DNA from: Hoyosella sp. YIM 151337
Lineage (GTDB): Bacteria; Actinomycetota; Actinomycetes; Mycobacteriales; Mycobacteriaceae
DNA: 64,000 bases
Direction: 5' to 3'
Assembly (NCBI RefSeq): GCF_026041215.1
Contig: NZ_JAPEIQ010000030.1
Span: 124,001-188,000, forward strand
The position numbers and the translations under genes are program-made. Numbering within the stretch: position 1 is the first letter of the stretch; each line of letters opens with the position of its first letter. The notes beneath the pieces are model-generated. The model ran no database searches. It saw nothing but the letters and a program-made list of their open reading frames with translations, and was not told the origin of the DNA. Positions 1-8,291 of the stretch are shown here, one piece after another.

Positions 1-328
1 CCATCGCAAGGATGTCCTCGTAGCGAGTGACCGACCAAAACGGGCCGAATGGGCCCTTCGTCTGGTAGTGCACGGGCGACTCGTCACGCAGACGCTTGAG
101 GTGCGAAAGCCACTGCCCCTGTCGGTACAGGAACGGGTTGCTCATATCGATTTCCGACAGCGGGATTTCCGCGCCGTCCGGGATCGGCCTCTCGACGAAT
201 TTTGGTGACCGTTCCCGAGGATCCACGACCCGGCGCGCACGGTTGTACATGTGCGCCCCACGCACCAAGAGGTCAATCGGCACAATCTGCTCGACCTTAG
301 ATTTGACCTGCCCAATAACGTCAACCAT
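1..328 (-). CDS. CYP153-like cytochrome P450, N-terminal part (runs off the left edge)
   Basis: Reverse-strand reading frame starting at the ATG at 328, preceded by GAGG eight bases upstream, and still open at base 1. Only about 109 residues are visible. They contain the stretch RLRDESPVHYQ followed by GPFWSVTRYEDILAM, the usual N-terminal block of bacterial class I P450s and closest in flavour to CYP153 alkane/fatty-acid terminal hydroxylases. The heme-binding cysteine and I-helix lie outside the window, so the family call rests on the N-terminus. The ferredoxin gene ends 36 bases upstream on the same strand, the order expected for a P450 and its redox partner. A ferredoxin reductase would be expected further left, outside the window. 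Confidence 0.75.
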   Translation of the reverse strand, partial: MVDVIGQVKSKVEQIVPIDLLVRGAHMYNRARRVVDPRERSPKFVERPIPDGAEIPLSEIDMSNPFLYRQGQWLSHLKRLRDESPVHYQTKGPFGPFWSVTRYEDILAM

Positions 329-364
329 TTCGTCTACCTCGCTGTAGTTCGAGAATGTCAGGAA

Positions 365-685
365 TTACATCTGGAATTCGGGAAGCGTGACGGTCATACC
401 GTCCATATCCTCGGAGACCTCGATCTGGCACGAGAGCCGCGACGTCGGCTCACGCTCGGGCGTCATGTCGAGCATCTGCAGTTCATCCTCACTCTGCCCG
501 CCCGTCTTGCTGAACCACTCGGAGTCGAGAATGACGTGACACGTGCCGCAGGCGGCCTCACCGCCGCAGTCCGCATCAATACCATCGACACCGTTGCTGG
601 TCGCAATCTGCATCAGTGATTTGCCCTCGACGATCTCAACCTCTTGGGATTCGCCGTCGTGCGAAACGAAAGTGATTGTTCCCAT
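365..685 (-). CDS. [2Fe-2S] ferredoxin, P450 redox partner
   Basis: 106-residue ferredoxin of the adrenodoxin/putidaredoxin type, like the rhodocoxin partners of actinobacterial P450s. Four cluster ligands are visible with the standard spacing: Cys40, Cys46 and Cys49 in DCGGEAACGTC, and Cys86 in RLSCQ. It would carry single electrons from an FAD reductase to the P450 encoded just downstream on the same strand (gap 36 bases), so the two are probably one operon. The ATG at 685 follows AGGGA. The acidic C-terminal half (SEDELQMLD, EVSEDMDG) fits docking to a basic P450 surface. Family call is firm; the partner is inferred from adjacency. Confidence 0.93.
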   Translation of the reverse strand: MGTITFVSHDGESQEVEIVEGKSLMQIATSNGVDGIDADCGGEAACGTCHVILDSEWFSKTGGQSEDELQMLDMTPEREPTSRLSCQIEVSEDMDGMTVTLPEFQM

Positions 686-932
686 GTCCCTGTCTTCGTT
701 GACCGAGGCGCGATGAAGGGTGCGGTGGCCACGTTGCCTCGTTGAACCATGGCCGGACCCTCTGCAACAAGCAGGAGCTGTTTACACACAGTGACATACA
801 TCGCACCCGTTTTACAAGAGGCATCGTGATGTCAAGCGCGCGCCGGGCGAAGCCACTTATGCCTGGCGCCTCACCGGCGCATAATTGACGCACAGGTCGA
901 GCTGTGTAGTGCGCGGCAGAAACGGAGCCGTC

Positions 933-1649
933 ATGACGCCGTCACCACGAGAGATTGCAGAAGGCAGGCGGAAGCTTGTCGACGGCCTGGGTGAGCGCTT
1001 CACCGGATATGGCGTGATGGGGGCACCGTTCTCGTCCGGGCATCTGCTCGCCACCCGCCGCTTCCACGCGACCACGGTGGGGCCGGGGTATCAGTCCGTG
1101 TGGCATCGCGATCCGGAAGGAAACTGGTCCATCTATAGCGACGCCCCTGCCGCCGTCAGTTGCGGCCGATACTTCAGCTCGGCCCTCGTCGGGACCGACC
1201 AGTGTGCGGTGACGATGGAGTGGCTGAGTGATTCGTCGATGCGCGTCAGTGTGCCAGGCGTAATCGACTGGGAGTTTGAACTTGTGCCGACAACCCGGAC
1301 GCGAATGATGAACGCCATGGGCAGGGTGATGCCGGAGCGCATGTGGCGCAACGCGGGGGTGCTGCGCGGCATGAGTGCGGTCGCGGGGCCGTTCCTGGGA
1401 GTCGGCAAGGTTGGGCTGGTCGGCGACGTGCCGAACGGACAGTGGTTCCGCGCCACTCCGCGGCTGGTATGGACTGTCCGCACTATCACGGCAACGGTGA
1501 ATGGCGCAGACCTCGGTCACGACGCTCCGTTGCCTGAGCAGGCCAAGCTCGGCGACTTCTGGATACCGCAGCGAGGCATGTTCGGCGTGGGCAATTCGTG
1601 GTTCGAGCCGCTCGACCCGCAGCGGCACCGGCAGCCGGATCGATCCTGA
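933..1649 (+). CDS. Conserved-looking hypothetical protein
   Basis: 238 residues from the ATG at 933, which has GGAG eight bases upstream. A TTG at 885 would add 16 residues but has no such site. I do not recognise a family. The chain has no signal peptide and no clear membrane segment; the middle part (residues about 95-160) is rich in Met, Arg, Val and Gly, and there are several Trp and Phe in the second half, which might fit a beta-rich lipid-binding fold, but this is a guess. The last residues (DPQRHRQPDRS) are low-complexity and polar and could be a frame-shifted tail. It is divergent from the ferredoxin/P450 pair, with 247 bases between. Confidence 0.6.
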   Translation: MTPSPREIAEGRRKLVDGLGERFTGYGVMGAPFSSGHLLATRRFHATTVGPGYQSVWHRDPEGNWSIYSDAPAAVSCGRYFSSALVGTDQCAVTMEWLSDSSMRVSVPGVIDWEFELVPTTRTRMMNAMGRVMPERMWRNAGVLRGMSAVAGPFLGVGKVGLVGDVPNGQWFRATPRLVWTVRTITATVNGADLGHDAPLPEQAKLGDFWIPQRGMFGVGNSWFEPLDPQRHRQPDRS

Positions 1650-1995
1650 CACTCCGGCGTCCAGTGTGGTGTCCTACCCGGTTTCGCTGACGCCCTCCGT
1701 GTGACGGTCGATGCCAAGGGTGGCTCGGACTCAGCAGCGCCAACGCCGCACTGACTGTCATTTAGCACCGACCCGGCGGACCACCCAGCATCAGCATGTA
1801 CAACGACTTGAGTCACCTGCCGCCCGAACTCCGCTGGACCGGATCCCCAGACGCCTTGCTGCGTCCGTGAGGCTGCCGAAACGGGCTGGACCACCATATG
1901 CTGTTCGGAGCCTGTGTACGTTTTGGTCAAACCTCACCTCAATCTGAACCATTTGTCCATGGTCACCGAGTCGGTATACCTAATGCAGGAGCGCA
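1650..1995 (+). other. Stretch without a convincing gene
   Basis: No frame here gives a recognisable protein with a start site. One short frame at 1796-1870 (24 codons, starting MYNDLSHLPPELRW) reads like ordinary protein but stops early, and other frames hold only short protein-like pieces. Next to the decayed kinase gene, it may be residual coding DNA. No RNA gene or repeat was seen. Confidence 0.4.
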
Positions 1996-2249
1996 TTGCC
2001 CATACTCGACGTCGTCAGCGGAGGTCCCGGAACAGGCAAGACCACGCTCGCCCATGCACTTGCTCGCGGACGCGGCCGCCCCGCAATCATCCGCGACGAC
2101 ATCAACCAAGGCACGGCAATGGCTTCGCACCCATATCTGTCGACGTCCCGGCGTTGAAAGTGGACACCTCTCAGGGCTACGACCCCAGCCTCCGGGAGAT
2201 CGCTGCCTTTGTGGAGCAGCCACCATCTCGCGCTACAGTTCGCCTGTGA
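1996..2249 (+). pseudogene. Decayed P-loop (AAA-type) kinase, internal deletion and frameshift
   Basis: A TTG at 1996 with AGGAG six bases upstream opens a frame carrying a complete Walker A motif (SGGPGTGKTTLAHALA) and the following RPAIIRDDI segment, but it stops at 2157 after 53 codons. From about 2130 a different frame carries what looks like the C-terminus of the same family (VPALKVDTSQGYDPSLREI), ending at 2249. Intact members of this small AAA/kinase family are about 150-180 residues, so roughly half the gene, including the region expected to hold Walker B and the lid, has been lost. The last stop overlaps the start of the next gene. The alternative, two separate micro-genes, is unlikely. 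Confidence 0.72.
2234..2239 (+). promoter_or_regulatory. Candidate -10 element for a leaderless transcript
   Basis: TACAGT lies six bases before the GTG at 2246, and no purine-rich ribosome-binding site is present. This spacing puts the transcription start at or next to the start codon. It lies inside the decayed kinase tail. Confidence 0.4.
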
Positions 2250-2815
2250 TCCCCGTGCCAACCTCAAGCAGCCTCGCCGATTACCTCGCCGCGGATGATG
2301 TGATCGCATGCCAGTCCACCCCGATCCGTGACCTGGCCACGGAGCTGGGGAGCGCGGAAGCTGCCTTCACGTTCGTGAGAGACGAGATCGCGCACTCGCG
2401 TGATGCTGGAACCTGGAGCGCCGCGTACCGGTCCACTGATGTGTTGGCTGCACGTAACGCGATCTGCCATGGTAAGGCCCATCTGCTGGCTGCACTGCTT
2501 CGGGCACAGGGCGTTCCTGCCGGGTTGTGTTACCAGAAGCTCCGTGACGACGTCCCGGGTGGATTTGTTCTCCACGGACTCGTCGGTGTCTGTGTTGACG
2601 GGAAGTGGTCGCGGATTGACGCGCGAGGCAACAAGCCTGGTGTCGACGCGCAGTTCGATCTGGCCCGCGAGCGCATCGCCTTCAGAGCTGATCCAGACCT
2701 GGGCGAGGTCGACTACGAGTCCGTGTACGCCACACCACCGCGGAGCCTTCTTGACGCATTGGGCCATGCCCGTCCCGGCGCGACGAACTACGAGTACCTG
2801 CCCGCAAGCTTGTAG
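2246..2815 (+). CDS. Transglutaminase-like (cysteine peptidase fold) protein
   Basis: 189 residues from the GTG at 2246. The core is a transglutaminase-like domain: the segment RNAICHGKAHLLAALLRAQG has the expected Cys near the start of a long helix, followed by GLCYQKL, a His in FVLHGLVGV, and an Asp in KWSRIDARGN, which together would form a Cys-His-Asp triad. Proteins of this kind are stand-alone thiol hydrolases or amidases with unknown substrates. The long in-frame extension upstream (to 1898) has no protein character and covers the decayed kinase, so the start was placed at 2246, which overlaps the preceding stop (GTGA) and has a -10-like hexamer six bases before it. Confidence 0.8.
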   Translation: MIPVPTSSSLADYLAADDVIACQSTPIRDLATELGSAEAAFTFVRDEIAHSRDAGTWSAAYRSTDVLAARNAICHGKAHLLAALLRAQGVPAGLCYQKLRDDVPGGFVLHGLVGVCVDGKWSRIDARGNKPGVDAQFDLARERIAFRADPDLGEVDYESVYATPPRSLLDALGHARPGATNYEYLPASL

Positions 2816-3044
2816 CTGCATCGCAGCCACGGCTCTGCGGGCTGCCCTGCTCGAGCTAATCGGCGTAAGGCAGCACACGGTTCAGACGTTCCCTGGCCAG
2901 TAGGCCAGTCCAGCGGTTCCCGAGAAACTGGACACGCTCAACCCAAGTCCAAAGGATCCCCTAGGGATAGGCAAGACCTCTTCGCGCTGAATCCGAAACC
3001 GAGGGCACCGACTTGTCGCTGACAGACGGGCTGCAACCAGCCCC

Positions 3045-3668
3045 TCAGATCCACCCGAACCGGCGCGCGATCACGCACGCCTCATACCGATTCGCTGCGC
3101 CAAGTTTCGACACCGCGGACGACAGGTAGTTCCGCGTCGTTCCCGGTGAGAGAGACACCCGGCGCGCGATCTCGTCGACTGAGGCGCCTTCCGCCGCGTG
3201 TTCGAGGACGTCAGCTTCGCGCGGCGTGAGGGGGCTGTCACCCGCACTGATAGCTTCCGCCGCGATTTCCGGGTCGACGAAACGTCCACCCGCCGCGACT
3301 TTGCGGATCACGTCGGCGAGGGTGCTCGCTGACGTTGTCTTGGGCAGGAATCCGCGAGCACCCACACTCAATGCTCGCTTCAGGTAACCGGGCCGACCGT
3401 GGCTGGTGACGATAACAACGCCGCAGTTCGGAAGGTGTTCGCGGAGCCGTTCAGCCACCTCGACGCCGTCGAGTATCGGCATTTGCAGGTCGAGCACCGC
3501 GATGTCCGGCGTGAATGCTCGCGCCTTGCTGAGCGCTTCTTCACCAGTTGACGCTTCCGCGACGACGTCGATGTCAGGTTCGAGGTCGAGCATGGTCCGT
3601 AATGCCGCGCGGATGAGGTTTTCGTCGTCAGCGAGGAGAACACTGATGACGCCGCGGTCATCGTTCAT
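3045..3668 (-). CDS. NarL/DesR-type response regulator
   Basis: 207 residues from the ATG at 3668, which overlaps the kinase stop by one base (TGATG). The receiver domain (about 1-125) has the acidic pair Asp14/Asp15, the phospho-acceptor Asp60 in VLDLQMP, and the conserved Lys in FLPKTTS. A LuxR-type helix-turn-helix follows (about 140-205: LTPREADVLEHAAEG, then VDEIARRVSLSPGTTRNYLS). It should be phosphorylated by the kinase encoded immediately upstream and bind DNA as a dimer. The divergent ABC transporter is the likely target, by analogy with DesKR-type systems that control neighbouring exporters. The longer in-frame extension upstream lies inside the kinase gene and is not used. Confidence 0.93.
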   Translation of the reverse strand: MNDDRGVISVLLADDENLIRAALRTMLDLEPDIDVVAEASTGEEALSKARAFTPDIAVLDLQMPILDGVEVAERLREHLPNCGVVIVTSHGRPGYLKRALSVGARGFLPKTTSASTLADVIRKVAAGGRFVDPEIAAEAISAGDSPLTPREADVLEHAAEGASVDEIARRVSLSPGTTRNYLSSAVSKLGAANRYEACVIARRFGWI

Positions 3669-4831
3669 CACGCCTCCCTTTCCGCCTGTGGAAACTCGGC
3701 GCGGAGCTCGAACTCCATACCGCTGTGTCGCGAACTCAGCGCGGCGCCTGCTGCGGACATCCGCTCGGCCAGACCTGCGAGTCCGTTGCCGTAATCCGCG
3801 TCGGCATCGTCTGTCTCTTTCTGGGGCGCACCGTCGTTGTGCAGTGAAATACCGTCCGCGGCGACAGTAATCGTGCAGGTGCGCGCTACCGAGTGCCGCA
3901 AGATGTTCGTCACCCCTTCGCGCACCATCCACGCTGCGGGTTCACGGAACCGTTCCGGAACGGCCGCGACGTTCCCCACGACCGTGACCTCAATGCCCGC
4001 TGACTGCAGCAGGGCACGCGCACCGTCAACCTCAGCTGCGAGGTCGAGTCCACGATAGCCGCGAACGAGCTGACGCATTTCGCGCAGCGAATCATTCGCG
4101 AGTTCGCGGACTTCACGCATCTGCTCGGCGGCCCGTTCAGCGTCCCGGTCCGCCAGCACGGTAGCGAGTTCGCTTTTCACGCTGATGACGGACAGTGCCC
4201 GCCCGACAACGTCATGCAGGTCCCGAGCGAATCGCAGCCTTTCTTCAGCCACCGAGAGAGCTGCTTCTTTGGCTCGCGCGGCATCCAGCTGGTCGACGAC
4301 CCGCAGCATCCACAGGGAGATGCGCGTCGTCGCGATCAGAAACAGTGCCGCCCCACCGAGGAGCAGCGCAAGCGGTGCTTCCCCAACGATCACGTACGAA
4401 AGGAGAGCCGCCCCAACAGCGATCGCGGCCGCCCGGCGCCCGGAAGCCAGCGGTGACACCGCGAGGACACTCAGCACGAGCGCCGAATGCGAGACCTGAA
4501 CTTCCCAGTTCACCGCTTCCCCGTTGCCGAAGGCGGCAAGTAGCACCGCGCTTGCAAGCAAGGCCCCGAGAATAACGACCGGCCACGCTTGGACAGTCGT
4601 GCCGTACCTGCACCGACGGATCCCGAGCTGAAGGACGTACGCTGCCGTCGCTCCCGTCGCGAGAATGACTGCAAGGGCGGCGAATTCAATGGGCGACCGG
4701 GGCAGCCCGAGTCCTGCGAGGAACACCACCACGAACATCCACACGATGGCGTGCAGCGAGCCGATCGTGTAGAGCGCTACACGATCCACTTGGGAGCGGG
4801 AATGCCACGTCCGCGACATCAGCGTGGTCAC
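3668..4831 (-). CDS. DesK/NarX-type sensor histidine kinase
   Basis: 387 residues from a GTG at 4831 (an ATG at 4819 is possible). The first 175 residues hold several hydrophobic segments with no large extracellular loop, as in kinases that sense the membrane itself. The HisKA_3 dimerisation motif RFARDLHDVVG puts the phosphorylated His at 206. The ATPase part includes MVREGVTNILRHS (N box) and GNGLAGLAERM (G box) and ends at the C-terminus. It phosphorylates the response regulator whose gene overlaps its stop. Divergent from the ABC exporter, so signal, kinase, regulator and transporter form one module; the signal is unknown. Confidence 0.92.
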   Translation of the reverse strand: MTTLMSRTWHSRSQVDRVALYTIGSLHAIVWMFVVVFLAGLGLPRSPIEFAALAVILATGATAAYVLQLGIRRCRYGTTVQAWPVVILGALLASAVLLAAFGNGEAVNWEVQVSHSALVLSVLAVSPLASGRRAAAIAVGAALLSYVIVGEAPLALLLGGAALFLIATTRISLWMLRVVDQLDAARAKEAALSVAEERLRFARDLHDVVGRALSVISVKSELATVLADRDAERAAEQMREVRELANDSLREMRQLVRGYRGLDLAAEVDGARALLQSAGIEVTVVGNVAAVPERFREPAAWMVREGVTNILRHSVARTCTITVAADGISLHNDGAPQKETDDADADYGNGLAGLAERMSAAGAALSSRHSGMEFELRAEFPQAEREA

Positions 4832-4934
4832 GCTGTCGATTCTTGCAGAGGCACCCCACCAGCACGTATGCGGCGGTCACAAGTTCGCGCTGACATTTGT
4901 CATGGAAAGCCCGTGATGCTGGGGACTAACGACT

Positions 4935-5942
4935 ATGTATCGCAGGGGCGACGCTGAATGCATGGAAAAGCTCGCGTCTCCACACCAATCAGCTACGGGC
5001 ATGTCACGCGACGCCGTGATCGATGCCCGCGGCATCTGCTACTCGTACGGCGCGCACCGCGCGGTGAACTCCGTCGACCTGCAGGTTCGACGTGGTGAGA
5101 TCTTCGCGCTCCTTGGTACCAACGGCGCCGGTAAGACAACAACACTTGAGATACTGCAAGGCTTCCGCGCCAGAGAGTCCGGCAAACTGACGGTGTTCGG
5201 CACCGACCCACGGGAACGCCCCGAGGTGGTTCGTTCCCGCACCGGCGTAGTGCTGCAGGAAGCTGGCTTCTTCGGCGAAATCAGCGTGACCGCCACCGTA
5301 AAGCTGTGGAAGTCCCTGTCATCCCGATCGGACGACGTGGACCGCGTGCTCAATACAGTCGGGCTCGATCACCGTGGCACCCATTCGGTCACCTCACTCT
5401 CGGGCGGCGAGCGGCGGCGGCTCGACCTTGCGCTGGCGATTTGGGGTGATCCGGAACTCATCATTCTGGACGAGCCGACGACCGGACTTGATCCGGAGTC
5501 GCGGCGCACTCTGTGGTCGGTGATCGGTGATCTGCGCAGCGCCGGCACCACGATCGTCCTCACCACTCACTATTTGGAGGAGGCAGAGGCGCTCGCGGAT
5601 CGGGTCGCGATCATGCACGGCGGGGAAATCGCAGTCACGGGCAGCCTCAGCGAGGTGCTTGCGAGCCGCCCGGCGCGCGTCACCGTGGAGGTTGACGATA
5701 TCTATTGGCCGCCAGCACATCACCGCCCACCGGATGGCGTCGATATGCGCCGCGACGTGCAGCGCGGGAAAGACGTACTGGTGCTTGAAAGCACCGATCA
5801 GCAGCTCGCACTCACGTGGCTCATGAACACAGCCGCCGCGGACAGTGTGCAACTGGGCCCGCTGCGCGCCACGCCGGCGTCGCTTGAAGAAGTGTTTCTC
5901 GAGATCAGCGGCCAGTCGCTCAGCGAAGGAGCCAACTCATGA
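4935..5942 (+). CDS. ABC transporter ATP-binding subunit (ABC-2 exporter)
   Basis: 335 residues. Walker A is GTNGAGKTTTLEIL, the signature motif LSGGERRRLDLA, Walker B LIILDEPTTGLDP and the switch His lies in LTTHYLEEAE, so the ATPase looks active. The C-terminal third (after residue 240) is the DUF4162-like extension common in DrrA-type export ATPases. The ATG at 4935 has GGGGA upstream; ATGs at 4962 and 5001 are also possible, and the conserved domain starts only after 5001. The stop overlaps the permease start (ATGA), so the two are translationally coupled and should form one complex. Divergent from the DesK-like kinase. Confidence 0.93.
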   Translation: MYRRGDAECMEKLASPHQSATGMSRDAVIDARGICYSYGAHRAVNSVDLQVRRGEIFALLGTNGAGKTTTLEILQGFRARESGKLTVFGTDPRERPEVVRSRTGVVLQEAGFFGEISVTATVKLWKSLSSRSDDVDRVLNTVGLDHRGTHSVTSLSGGERRRLDLALAIWGDPELIILDEPTTGLDPESRRTLWSVIGDLRSAGTTIVLTTHYLEEAEALADRVAIMHGGEIAVTGSLSEVLASRPARVTVEVDDIYWPPAHHRPPDGVDMRRDVQRGKDVLVLESTDQQLALTWLMNTAAADSVQLGPLRATPASLEEVFLEISGQSLSEGANS

Positions 5943-6718
5943 CAACAACCGCAACGATGCATCCCGCCACCCGCACGCTGCGGATGATGCGATTCGAATT
6001 GACAATGATTGTGCGCCAGCGCGTCACGCTGTTGACCATGGTGTTCGCGCCTGCGTTCGTGATGATATTCCCGATTCTCGCGCAGCCTGAAACCACGGAG
6101 CAGTGGGCACAGATCGCCGCGCCCATGTGCATTCTCGCGCTGTTGTTTTCGGTGTATGTGACGAGTGCATCGGTGGTGACGGCACGGCGGGAAACACAGT
6201 TGTTCAAGCGGCTGCGAACGAGTGAACTGGCACCACCGCAAATGTTGAGCGCGATAGCGGGGCCCCTCATTCTCATCGGCACAATCCAGGGCCTCATCGT
6301 GCTGGGCGGGTGCCTCGCGCTGGGCGCCCCCTTCCCTGAGCAGCCGGGCTATGTGGCGCTTGCACTTCTGGGGACCGCGGTGCTCGCTGTCGCCGCAGGC
6401 GTCGCGACAGGCAGCATCGCACCGAGCATCGAGCGTGTGCAGTGGACCGTGATGCCGCTCATCATCCTCGGCGCGGTGGGCGCGAACCTCGTGCTGCAAC
6501 CACTCGAGGAGATGCAGGGCCGCCTGGTCAGTGCCATCCCGTTCGCCTCGCTCACAAGTCTGCTCGCACGCGGTATGGGCGCGTCGGAGGACGTGATCGC
6601 GCAGGGCGCGCTGACCGCGCTGCCGCCAGTGGTCAGCGCACTGCTGATCACGGCACTGTGGACCTGGATCGCGGTGTCGATTGCCCGGAAGCGGTGGCGC
6701 TGGGAACCTCGTAGTTGA
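5939..6718 (+). CDS. ABC-2 type transporter permease
   Basis: 259 residues with six hydrophobic segments, matching the ABC-2 permease family partnered with DrrA-type ATPases. A cytoplasmic amphipathic start (TLRMMRFELTMIVRQ) precedes the first span, and the conserved RRETQLFKRLRTSELAP segment is the coupling region facing the ATPase. Start overlaps the ATPase gene by four bases. The substrate is unknown: such pairs export lipids, antibiotics or lantibiotics, or clear membrane-active compounds. The stop overlaps the MOSC gene start by one base (TGATG). Confidence 0.92.
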   Translation: MTTTATMHPATRTLRMMRFELTMIVRQRVTLLTMVFAPAFVMIFPILAQPETTEQWAQIAAPMCILALLFSVYVTSASVVTARRETQLFKRLRTSELAPPQMLSAIAGPLILIGTIQGLIVLGGCLALGAPFPEQPGYVALALLGTAVLAVAAGVATGSIAPSIERVQWTVMPLIILGAVGANLVLQPLEEMQGRLVSAIPFASLTSLLARGMGASEDVIAQGALTALPPVVSALLITALWTWIAVSIARKRWRWEPRS

Positions 6719-7287
6719 TGGCGACATACCCGATCGAGATTGTGCAGTTGCTGGTCTCTCCCGCGCACGCCTACTTTGGCCGTGCGCGGGACGGTGCTGC
6801 TGACGTTGAAACGCTGCTGCCGGAGTCGGCAGACTGCGTCGCTGGCAAGGGCGTCCGCGGCGACCGGTTCTTCAATGTGCGCGCGCATACCGAAGCCGCG
6901 GTGACTTTCCTCGCCGCGGAAGCGTGGCAGGCCGCCTGGCAGCACGTACACGGCGGAGAAAATGCGGTGGCGCCGTTTGAGCTGGCACGCCGGAACGTCG
7001 TCGTCCGGGGTGTGGAACTCGACAAGCTGCGGGGCGAGGACTTCACGATCAGTTGCGGGGAGTCGACGGTCCGTTTCCACGGTGGACGTCCGGCGCATCC
7101 ATGTTCCTGGATGGACACAATGGTCGCGCCCGGTATGCGCAAGGCGCTCATCGGGCGCGGCGGCTTGCGGGCTGGAGTCGTCGTATCCGGAACCCTGCGT
7201 CTCGGCCCAGCGTTGCTGCGGTGCGACGCGCAACTGGACGCCGCGCGTGCTGCGGAACCCGTCATGCGGGCACAGCCACTTCCCTGA
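6718..7287 (+). CDS. MOSC-domain protein
   Basis: 189 residues from the ATG at 6718 (a TTG at 6715 would overlap the permease more). The MOSC core shows GKGVRGDRFFNV near residue 42 and the conserved Cys in RPAHPCSWMD around residue 120. MOSC domains bind a sulfur- or molybdenum-cofactor-containing group and act in sulfur transfer or N-hydroxylated-substrate reduction (YiiM-like). Its one-base overlap with the permease places it in the exporter operon, though the functional link is not obvious. Confidence is high for the domain, low for the substrate. Confidence 0.85.
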   Translation: MATYPIEIVQLLVSPAHAYFGRARDGAADVETLLPESADCVAGKGVRGDRFFNVRAHTEAAVTFLAAEAWQAAWQHVHGGENAVAPFELARRNVVVRGVELDKLRGEDFTISCGESTVRFHGGRPAHPCSWMDTMVAPGMRKALIGRGGLRAGVVVSGTLRLGPALLRCDAQLDAARAAEPVMRAQPLP

Positions 7288-7312
7288 CCGGTGCGTAGGC
7301 TCACGAGATACA

Positions 7313-7347
7313 GCCCAGATTCACGGCATCAACCCGTGAATCTGGGC
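7313..7347. terminator. Bidirectional hairpin between convergent genes
   Basis: A perfect 14-bp inverted repeat (GCCCAGATTCACGG and its complement) with a 7-base loop sits between the MOSC gene (+) and msrA (-). A T-rich run (GTTTCTGGTGATTTT) follows on the + strand. Confidence 0.8.
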
Positions 7348-7383
7348 CGTTTCTGGTGATTTTGCGGCGAAACGGGGGCGGTA

Positions 7384-8046
7384 CTAGGCCCCCAGGCCGA
7401 CTGGGCAGCTGACTCCCGTGCCTCCGAGCCCGCAATACCCAGCCGGGTTCTTGTGGAGGTACTGCTGGTGATACTCCTCGGCGTAATAGAACGCCGTGAG
7501 GGGCGCGATCTCCGTAGTGATGTGCCCGTAACCAGCGGCGGTGAGCGCTTTCTGGTACTCCTCCGCTGACGCCTGGGCCACGGCGTTCTGCTCGTCACCA
7601 ACCGTGTACACCGCTGAACGGTACTGGGTGCCCACGTCGTTACCCTGGCGCATGCCTTGCGTCGGATCGTGACTTTCCCAGAACTGGCGCAGTACCTGCT
7701 CGTAGCTGATGACCTCGGGATCGAACACCACGAGCACCACTTCGGTGTGGCCGGTCGTCCCGGTGCACACTTCCTCGTAGGTGGGATTCGGCGTGTACCC
7801 GCCCGCGTATCCGACTGCGGTGGCGTGGACGCCTGGCAACTTCCAGAATCTGCGCTCCGCACCCCAGAAACAGCCTTCACCGACGACAGCCGTTTCCGTC
7901 TTCTGGGGGAACGGCGGAACGATCCGGGTGCCGTTGACGGCGTGGATACCGGAAAGCCGCAGGGGCGTCTCCCGGCCGGGCAGTGCTTGCTCAGGGGTGA
8001 TCATGGTCGTTCGCTTACGGCCTGTGAGTTCATCGAACCACGACAT
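7384..8046 (-). CDS. msrA: Peptide methionine-S-sulfoxide reductase
   Basis: 220 residues from the ATG at 8046; the in-frame extension up to 8238 has no protein character and lies in the promoter region. The catalytic motif [13 protein letters not shown] places the nucleophilic Cys at 59, followed by the family's GYAGG motif. Two further Cys near the C-terminus ([15 protein letters not shown]) are resolving cysteines recycled by thioredoxin. It repairs S-methionine sulfoxide in oxidised proteins. It is divergent from sodA (245-bp spacer), a natural oxidative-stress pairing. Confidence 0.96.
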   Translation of the reverse strand: MSWFDELTGRKRTTMITPEQALPGRETPLRLSGIHAVNGTRIVPPFPQKTETAVVGEGCFWGAERRFWKLPGVHATAVGYAGGYTPNPTYEEVCTGTTGHTEVVLVVFDPEVISYEQVLRQFWESHDPTQGMRQGNDVGTQYRSAVYTVGDEQNAVAQASAEEYQKALTAAGYGHITTEIAPLTAFYYAEEYHQQYLHKNPAGYCGLGGTGVSCPVGLGA

Positions 8047-8291
8047 ATCTGCGATGCTACGCGTTCCGCGCCCGCAGAGCAGCTTTGACCGCCAGAAACT
8101 GCCGACAAAATTAGACGCTCGGATAAATAAAATTCGGCGGCACGAACTCTGCATAAACGGAAATTCGCTCAGCGCGAAGTTGTTGCAGAAAGTGTGTCGA
8201 TCAAGAAGAGTTGGCACCGTATTGGAAAAATTCAACACTCCGCCTTGCGGGCATCGAGGGATGCTCGCGCGCTCGCGTAGAAAGGACGCTC

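Noticed and set aside
251-619. 122-codon open frame on the + strand
   Set aside because: It is antisense to the ferredoxin and P450 genes and has no domain or ribosome-binding site.
1517-1930. 137-codon minus-strand frame
   Set aside because: Ser/Arg/Gly-rich with no start site; it overlaps the end of a better-supported + strand gene.
5798-6727. 309-codon minus-strand frame over the ABC permease
   Set aside because: His/Arg-rich shadow with no domain; the permease overlaps its ATPase partner by ATGA on the + strand.
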